In this document: positions 59,231-64,000 of the stretch, one piece after another
Numbering within the stretch: position 1 is the stretch's first letter
Layout: each line of letters opens with the position of its first letter
Source of the DNA: Teichococcus wenyumeiae
GTDB taxonomy: Bacteria; Pseudomonadota; Alphaproteobacteria; Acetobacterales; Acetobacteraceae
Reading direction: 5' to 3'
Assembly: GCF_003696345.1 (NCBI RefSeq)
Contig: NZ_RFLX01000003.1
Span: 124,001-188,000, forward strand
DNA: 64,000 nt
Made by a program: the position numbers and the translations under genes
The notes under the pieces: model-generated
What the model saw: the letters and a program-made list of their open reading frames with translations, nothing else
Database searches by the model: none
Told to the model about the DNA's origin: nothing

Positions 59231-60400
59231 TCAGCGCCTCAGCCGGTCCAGCAGCATCAGTGCGCCGCCGGCCAGCAGCCCCCAGAAGGCCGCGCCGATT
59301 CCCATGACCGAAAGCCCGGACGCGGTGGTGACGAAGGTCGCCATGGCGGGCAGCCGCGTGCGCTCCTCGGTGGCGGCGGTGGTCAGGGCGCCGCCCAGGG
59401 TGGCCAGCAGCGCCAGCCCGGCCACGGTCTGGATCAGCAGCGGCGGTGCTGCGGCCACGAAGGTGGCGGCGATGCCCGCGCCCAGCCCCAGCACCCAATA
59501 GCCCACGCCGCCGGAGACCGAGGCCACCCAGCGCCGCGCCGGGTCCGGATGCGCGTCCCGCCCGGCGCAGAGCGCGGCGGTGATGGCGGCGAGGTTGACC
59601 GCATGCGCGCCGAAGAAGGCGATGACGGCGCTGGCCAGCCCGGTGATGGTGAAGATCGGCCCCGGTGCCGGCCGGTAGCCATGCGCGTGCATCACCGCCA
59701 GCCCCGGCACGTTCTGCGAGGCCATGGTGACCAGAAACAGCGGCACCCCCAGCCCGATGGCGGCCGTGAGTGTGAAGCGCGGCATGATGAATTCCGGCCA
59801 GGCCACCGAGGCTGTCAGGCCCGGGGGCAGGGTGGTGACCAGCAGCATGACCACCGCCGCCGCCAGCACCGCCACCGGCACCGCGTATAGGCGGGCGAAG
59901 CGCCAGGCCAGCGCCCAGGCCAGGATCACTGGCAGGGCCAGGGACGGCATGGCGCCGGCGGCCCGCACGGGGGCGAGGCAGATCTCGAAGAGGATGCCCG
60001 CCAGCATGGCGCTGGCCAGGGCGGTGGGGATGGCGGCCACGGCGCGGCCGAAAGGCTTCCAGAGCCCCGCCGCCACGATCAGCGCCGCCGCCACCAGGAA
60101 GGCGCCGGTGGCCACCGCGAAGCCGCCTTCCGGCAGGCCGCTGGCCGCCAGCAGGGCGGAGCCGGGGGTGGACCAGGCTAGTGTTACCGGCATCCGCCAG
60201 CGGGTGCTGAGCCAGATGGAGAGCAGTCCCTGCGCCAGGCAGAGCATCAGCAGCCCGCCCGCCGCCTGGGCCGGCGTGGCCCCCACTGAGGCATAGCCGT
60301 GCAACACCACCGCGAAGGTGCTGGCGAAGCCCACGACCGAGGAGAGCACCCCCGCCACGATCGGCTGCAACAGGCCGGGAGAAGGGGGAGCAGGGTTCAT
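59231..60400 (-). CDS. benE: benzoate/H+ symporter family transporter
   Basis: 389 residues, about 12 hydrophobic helices. BenE family features: STRWRMPVTLAWSTPGSALL, GLPEGGFAVATGAFLVAAAL and FFGAHAVNLAAITAALCAG. The family imports benzoate with protons, but many members are uncharacterised and no benzoate catabolic genes are present here. The ATG at 60400 matches the usual start. Divergent from a GntR regulator with a palindromic site between them, which probably controls both. Confidence 0.9.
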   Translation of the reverse strand: MNPAPPSPGLLQPIVAGVLSSVVGFASTFAVVLHGYASVGATPAQAAGGLLMLCLAQGLLSIWLSTRWRMPVTLAWSTPGSALLAASGLPEGGFAVATGAFLVAAALIVAAGLWKPFGRAVAAIPTALASAMLAGILFEICLAPVRAAGAMPSLALPVILAWALAWRFARLYAVPVAVLAAAVVMLLVTTLPPGLTASVAWPEFIMPRFTLTAAIGLGVPLFLVTMASQNVPGLAVMHAHGYRPAPGPIFTITGLASAVIAFFGAHAVNLAAITAALCAGRDAHPDPARRWVASVSGGVGYWVLGLGAGIAATFVAAAPPLLIQTVAGLALLATLGGALTTAATEERTRLPAMATFVTTASGLSVMGIGAAFWGLLAGGALMLLDRLRR

Positions 60401-60441
60401 GGCAAGGCATCCGCTTGGCAGGGCAGCGGAGCATATCGTAG

Positions 60442-60455
60442 GATTGGATCCAATC
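60442..60455. promoter_or_regulatory. 14-base palindromic operator between benE and gntR
   Basis: Perfect palindrome GATTGGATCCAATC. FCD-type GntR regulators typically bind short palindromes of the TTGGATCCAA / TTGTATACAA kind, and this one is in the 73-base control region of a benE/gntR pair, 19 bases before the regulator start. Confidence 0.75.
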
Positions 60456-60473
60456 AACGGGCGGATATCGGAA

Positions 60474-61145
60474 ATGACCCGGCTGGTCGAAGCCCCGCCG
60501 CGCTGGCGCACGGCAACCGAATATGTCGAGGCGACGCTGAAGGCGGCCATCCTGGAAGGGCGCATCCCCGCCGGCACGCCGCTGCGGCAGGACGACATCG
60601 CGCGTGACCTCGATGTCAGCCGCATGCCGGTGCGGGAGGCGCTGCGGCGACTGGAAGCTCAGGCGCTGGTGGATGCGGTGCCGCACAAGGGCGCGGTGGT
60701 GACGGATATCTCCGCCGCCAAGGCCGCCGACAGCTTTGCCATTCGCCAGGGGCTGGAGGAGGTGGCGCTGCGCCTCTCCATCCCGCATCTCTCGGCCGAG
60801 GATCTCGCCCAGGCCGAGGCACTGATCGGGGTCATGGAAGTGGAGCCGGATGCCGGCCAGCTCGGCCAGTTGAACCGCCGCTTCCACATGGCGCTCTATG
60901 CCCGCGCCGGGCGCCCGCGCCTGCTGCTGCTGGTGGACCGGGAACTGGCGGTTTTCGACCGTTACCTGCGCTTCTTCCTGGCGGCGCGGGGGCGGGGCGG
61001 CATGGCGCAGGACGACCACCGCGCCCTGCTGCAAGCCGCCCGCGCCCGCGATGCCGAGGCGGCGGTGGCGGTGCTGGCCCGACATATCGAGATCGCCGCG
61101 CGCGGCATGGCCGGGTTCTTCGCCAGCCGCGCGGCGGGGGCCTGA
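60474..61145 (+). CDS. GntR-family transcriptional regulator (FCD domain)
   Basis: 223 residues. The winged helix is at about 10-75 (LKAAILEGRIPAGTPLRQDD, LDVSRMPVREALRRLEAQ) and the FCD ligand-binding domain follows, with putative metal/ligand residues in LNRRFHMALY and a C-terminal His-rich part (DDHRALLQAA, ARHIEIAARG). It probably senses an organic acid and controls the divergent benE and itself through the palindrome at 60442-60455. The ATG at 60474 is used; the frame is open upstream through the control region. Confidence 0.9.
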   Translation: MTRLVEAPPRWRTATEYVEATLKAAILEGRIPAGTPLRQDDIARDLDVSRMPVREALRRLEAQALVDAVPHKGAVVTDISAAKAADSFAIRQGLEEVALRLSIPHLSAEDLAQAEALIGVMEVEPDAGQLGQLNRRFHMALYARAGRPRLLLLVDRELAVFDRYLRFFLAARGRGGMAQDDHRALLQAARARDAEAAVAVLARHIEIAARGMAGFFASRAAGA

Positions 61146-61148
61146 GTC

Positions 61149-62609
61149 TTACTGCGCGGCGGCGCGCTGGCTGTCCGGCGCCAGCTTCAGCGCATCCCGG
61201 ATGGTGAAGAACAGGTCCGTCTGGTCCGTCAGGCCGGTGACATTGGCGGCATGGGGGCCATAGGCGGCGACGCGGAGTTGCGCCCCGGTATGTTCTTGTG
61301 AATCGCCATCGGTGCTGGCGTAGTTCACGATCATCGTGGCGCCGTCCTTGGTGCGCAGCGCCTGGGTCAGGCCGGGGGACTTCGCCTCGGGCGGGATGAT
61401 CTGGCTGGTATGCGCGTGGTCGGCGGTGACGATCACCAGGGTGTCGCCGCGGCCCCTGGCGAAGTCCAACGCCACCTGCACCGCTTCGTCCAGGTCCACC
61501 GTCTCGCCGATCTGTCCGCAGGGATTGGCGGCATGGTCCTGCTTGTCGATCGAGGCACCCTCGACCTGCAGGAAGAAGCCCTTCTCATGGCCCTGCAGCA
61601 GCGAGATCGCCTTGGTGGTCATCTGCGCCAGGTTGGGCAGGGTGGCGGCGCGGGCGGGGTTGGGCTGGCAGGTGACGGGCTCGGTCTGGGCGCCGCCATG
61701 GCTGGCCTTGGGGCCGTTCCAGCGCACCGGCATGTTGCCCGGCGCGAAGAGGCCCAGCAGTGGCTGCTGCTGGTTGGCGCCGTTCACCCCCCCGCAGGGC
61801 TTCCAGCGTCTCGACGATGCGGAAGCCGCGTGCCTCGGCCTGGGCGCGCAGGGTCTGCCCCTTCCATTCGCCGGCCGTCGCCTGTTCCGCGAAGGAGGCG
61901 CCGCCGCCGCCCAGCGTCACGTCCGGCGGGTGTTCAGCATCTGCTCGGTGATGGAGCCGGCGCCGCCATTCTCCAGCGCATTGGCGGGGCAGGCCTTGGT
62001 GGTGGAGGAGGGGACGTAGCAGCGGCGGCCGGTGACATGCGCCATCAGCACCGCCGGCGTCGCATCCTGCAACTCGGCGGTGGAGACATTGCCGGTGGCG
62101 TAGCCGGCCGCCTTGGCCAATTCCAGCAGCGTCTGCTGCGGCTTGCCGTGGATATCGACGCTGATGGCGCCGTTGTAGCTCTTGGTGCCGGTGGCCCAGG
62201 CGGTGCCGGAGGCGGCGCTGTCCGTCACGTAGTCCGGCTTCCCGCTGTCCCGATCCAGCGCATAGTGGGTGTACTGGCCCGTCACCGGCAGGGCATCGAG
62301 GCCCTTGAAGAAGCCGCCCGCGCCCTCGGCATAGTTACGGGCGATGGTGATTTCCGAATCCCCCATGCCATCGCCGATCAGCAGGATGACATTCCTCACC
62401 GGCCCATCGGAAATGGCGGCACGGAAGGCGGCGGTCAGGTCGGCGGAAAGCCGGCGCGCGTCGCCGTGCTGGGAAAGGCCCCGCTTCGCGGCACGGTCCA
62501 GCAACTGCTCGGCAGTGGCCTGCTGTGCCAGCGCCATGCCGGCGCCGGTGGCCAGCAGCACGGTGGCGGCGGCGGATATCGTCAATGCCTGCCGGAATGA
62601 GCCGAACAT
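61149..62609 (-). pseudogene. phoA: alkaline phosphatase PhoA with two compensating frameshifts
   Basis: Three pieces together give a full PhoA (about 486 residues). The N-terminal piece (62609-61917) has a signal peptide, [20 protein letters not shown] and the nucleophile Ser in [14 protein letters not shown]. The middle piece (about 61920-61795) is in another frame ([14 protein letters not shown]). The C-terminal piece (to 61149) returns to the first frame with [19 protein letters not shown] and [10 protein letters not shown], which carry metal ligands. A base appears missing near 61927 (CCCGCCGG) and one extra in the run of seven C at 61788-61796. All catalytic motifs are intact, so this may be a sequencing error or a recent inactivation. 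It starts with GAGGG. Confidence 0.85.
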
Positions 62610-62669
62610 GGGGCAATCCCTCGGAACTGCTGCTGCACGCATCCACTACACAGTCCGGCACCACCTGAT

Positions 62670-62687
62670 TGTCATCGTTTCATGACA
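62670..62687. promoter_or_regulatory. palindrome TGTCAT-N6-ATGACA before phoA
   Basis: 6-base inverted arms, each equal to the core of a Pho-box half site (TGTCAT). It lies 61 bases upstream of the phoA start. The usual PhoB site is a direct repeat, so this reading is tentative. Confidence 0.4.
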
Positions 62688-62763
62688 TAGCGGGCTGCAT
62701 CGCCGGCATGGCATCCATCGGAATGGCTTGAACGGCGGGTGGCGCGGGGCAATCTCTCACGAC

Positions 62764-62931
62764 ATGCGCCGATCCTTTTCCACCCCTGACTTCCTGGCCT
62801 CCGTGCCCGGCCTGCAGCCCGGCCGGCCGGTGGCCCTGCGCCGCGTGGCCGGCTTCACGCTGCTGGGCTGCTCGGTCTGGCTGGTGTCGATGCTGGCCCT
62901 CATCCGGGCCGTGATGGGGCTCTTCCATTGA
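62764..62931 (+). CDS. small membrane protein
   Basis: 55 residues with one or two hydrophobic segments near the C-terminus (AGFTLLGCSVWLVSMLALIR). No family is recognised. The stop overlaps the TTG start of the XpaC-like gene (TTGA), so it is probably co-transcribed with the XpaC-TelA pair. ATG at 62764 is used; an earlier TTG at 62728 is in frame. Confidence 0.55.
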   Translation: MRRSFSTPDFLASVPGLQPGRPVALRRVAGFTLLGCSVWLVSMLALIRAVMGLFH

Positions 62932-63692
62932 GCGTCCATGATGTCCCGCCCGGCAGTGCCTGGGGCCCCGCCGGGCCCTGGAGCGGCGCGCCGCGGCGCG
63001 GGCTGCGGCAGTTGCGCGGCGCGCTGCTGGTGATGCTGGCCCTGCCGCTGGCGCCGGCGCTGCTGATCAACCTGATCGGCGGTTCCGGCCGGCAGATGGT
63101 GGGCACGCTGCTGGGCATCGGCGGCATCGCGCTGGCGCTGCGGGCGCTGCGCGGCGGCCATGGGCGGCATCGCGCGGCCATCCTGATGGGTGTGGGCACC
63201 GGGTTGCTGGCGCTGATGGCGGCGCAGGTGCCGGCGCTGGGCGCAGTAATCTTCGGCCTCATGGCCTGGTTCGGCACCACCCTGCTGTATGAGGGCGTGC
63301 CGGATGCCGAGCCCGCCCCGCCACCGCCGCCGCCCCCCGCGCCCGATCCTTTCGAGGTGCCGCGCACCCGGCTGATCGCCCTGGCGGCTGGCCCCGAGCG
63401 GCTGCGCCCGGCGGTGGCAGGATTGCAGGAACTGCTGGCGGAGATGGAGCGCCAGCCTGGCGCGCTGCCGGAGGCCCGGCGCTTCCTGAACATCCAGCTC
63501 GATGGGCTGGACCGCATCGTGACCCGCCTGCGAGCGGGGGCCGAGCCGCCGGCGGCGCTGGATGCGCTGGTGGCCGACATGGCCGAGGGGAGCGCCACGC
63601 TGCGCGGACGCCTGCGGGCGGCCGAGAGCGAGGCGCTGGATATCCAGATCAAGGTGCTGTCCGAACGGCTGCGGCAGGAGGGTTTCGCATGA
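62928..63692 (+). CDS. XpaC-like membrane protein (5-bromo-4-chloroindolyl phosphate hydrolysis family)
   Basis: 254 residues. Three to four hydrophobic segments lie in the first 115 residues (LLVMLALPLAPALLINLIGG, MVGTLLGIGGIALALRAL, LALMAAQVPALGAVIFGLM). A Pro-rich linker (PAPPPPPPPAPDPF) and a helical C-terminal domain with coiled-coil character follow. This layout, followed by a TelA gene, is that of XpaC-TelA pairs. The family name comes from a B. subtilis phenotype; a direct phosphatase activity is doubtful. The TTG start overlaps the upstream stop, and the stop overlaps the telA start (ATGA). Confidence 0.65.
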   Translation: MSVHDVPPGSAWGPAGPWSGAPRRGLRQLRGALLVMLALPLAPALLINLIGGSGRQMVGTLLGIGGIALALRALRGGHGRHRAAILMGVGTGLLALMAAQVPALGAVIFGLMAWFGTTLLYEGVPDAEPAPPPPPPPAPDPFEVPRTRLIALAAGPERLRPAVAGLQELLAEMERQPGALPEARRFLNIQLDGLDRIVTRLRAGAEPPAALDALVADMAEGSATLRGRLRAAESEALDIQIKVLSERLRQEGFA

Positions 63693-64000
63693 GTGATGAA
63701 CTGACCAAGGCCACCACCGCCCCGACGCCGGCCCGCGTGCAGGAGCTGGCTGGCAGCATCGATCTGGCTGATCCCGGCACCATCCTGCGCTTCGGCGCCG
63801 AGGCGCAGAACCGCGCCGCCGCCGCCGCCGACGCCATGCTGGGCGCCGCCCGCAACCCGGCGACTGGCGAGGCCGGCGAGGCGCTGTCCGGCCTGCTGGA
63901 CACGCTGCGCGGCTTCGACGTGACCAAGCTGTCGGAGAAGCCCGGGCTGGTGGGCCGCCTGCTGGGCCGTGGGCAGAAGCAGGTGACCACCATCATGCAC
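63689..64000 (+). CDS. toxic anion resistance protein TelA family (partial)
   Basis: The first 104 residues are in the window. The segment TILRFGAEAQNRAAAAADAM and the following FDVTKLSEKPGLVGRLLG are typical of the TelA/KlaA N-terminal region. TelA proteins are soluble helical proteins linked to tellurite and other toxic anion resistance and to cell-envelope stress. The ATGA overlap with the XpaC-like gene shows one operon. The rest lies past the window end. Confidence 0.85.
   Translation, partial: MSDELTKATTAPTPARVQELAGSIDLADPGTILRFGAEAQNRAAAAADAMLGAARNPATGEAGEALSGLLDTLRGFDVTKLSEKPGLVGRLLGRGQKQVTTIMH

Overview
The window is about 70% GC, with dense genes, frequent GTG/TTG starts and many 4-8 nt start/stop overlaps. 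Gene content (EcfG-like sigma factor, HWE/HisKA_2 kinase, DUF1194, DUF1328, Anbu operon, ligase-associated exonuclease, fused TreS-maltokinase) points to an alphaproteobacterium, most likely Acetobacteraceae (Roseomonas-like). That placement is inferred from gene families, not from a marker gene. No rRNA, CRISPR array, phage or insertion sequence was seen.

Layout. 1-616: start of a membrane sensor protein cut by the window edge. 745-22183: a large alpha-glucan/trehalose region. It holds a GH8 glycosidase and treY (minus strand), an Fsr-type exporter and a lower-GC penicillin-acylase-like gene (plus strand), then one tight minus-strand operon glgE - treS/maltokinase - glgB - glgX - treZ - malQ. 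Together these can turn trehalose into branched alpha-glucan by the GlgE route and turn glucan back into trehalose by TreX/Y/Z. GlgC and GlgA are not in the window. 22293-26728: a general-stress cluster of small proteins (DUF2383, KGG-repeat, PRC-barrel, short hypotheticals), an EcfG-like sigma factor and a minimal HisKA_2 kinase. Several of these genes are preceded by GGAAC-N16/17-NGTT-like promoters. 26859-32302: Pho box, pstSCAB, phoU, phoB.

32299-44563: acetyltransferase; ABC permease and binding protein of the iron/phosphonate type; enoyl-CoA hydratase; YdiJ-like FAD/FeS dehydrogenase with an RraA-like protein; HU; aminotransferase; glnB-glnA. 44640-50569: NADP-binding reductase-like protein; an amino-acid ABC importer coupled to an enolase-superfamily enzyme; a purine permease. 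50667-58769: lytic-transglycosylase-like protein; AT-rich gap; Anbu / alpha-E / ATP-grasp operon; DUF1194 VWA protein; ligase-associated exonuclease and ATP-dependent DNA ligase. 58870-64000: DUF1328 protein, tRNA-His(GTG), benE/gntR divergent pair with a palindromic operator, an alkaline phosphatase gene with two compensating frameshifts, and a small membrane protein / XpaC-like / TelA-like set cut by the window end.

The common theme is stress and starvation physiology: compatible solute and reserve polymer metabolism, a general-stress sigma factor with candidate target promoters, phosphate scavenging and PII-linked nitrogen assimilation.
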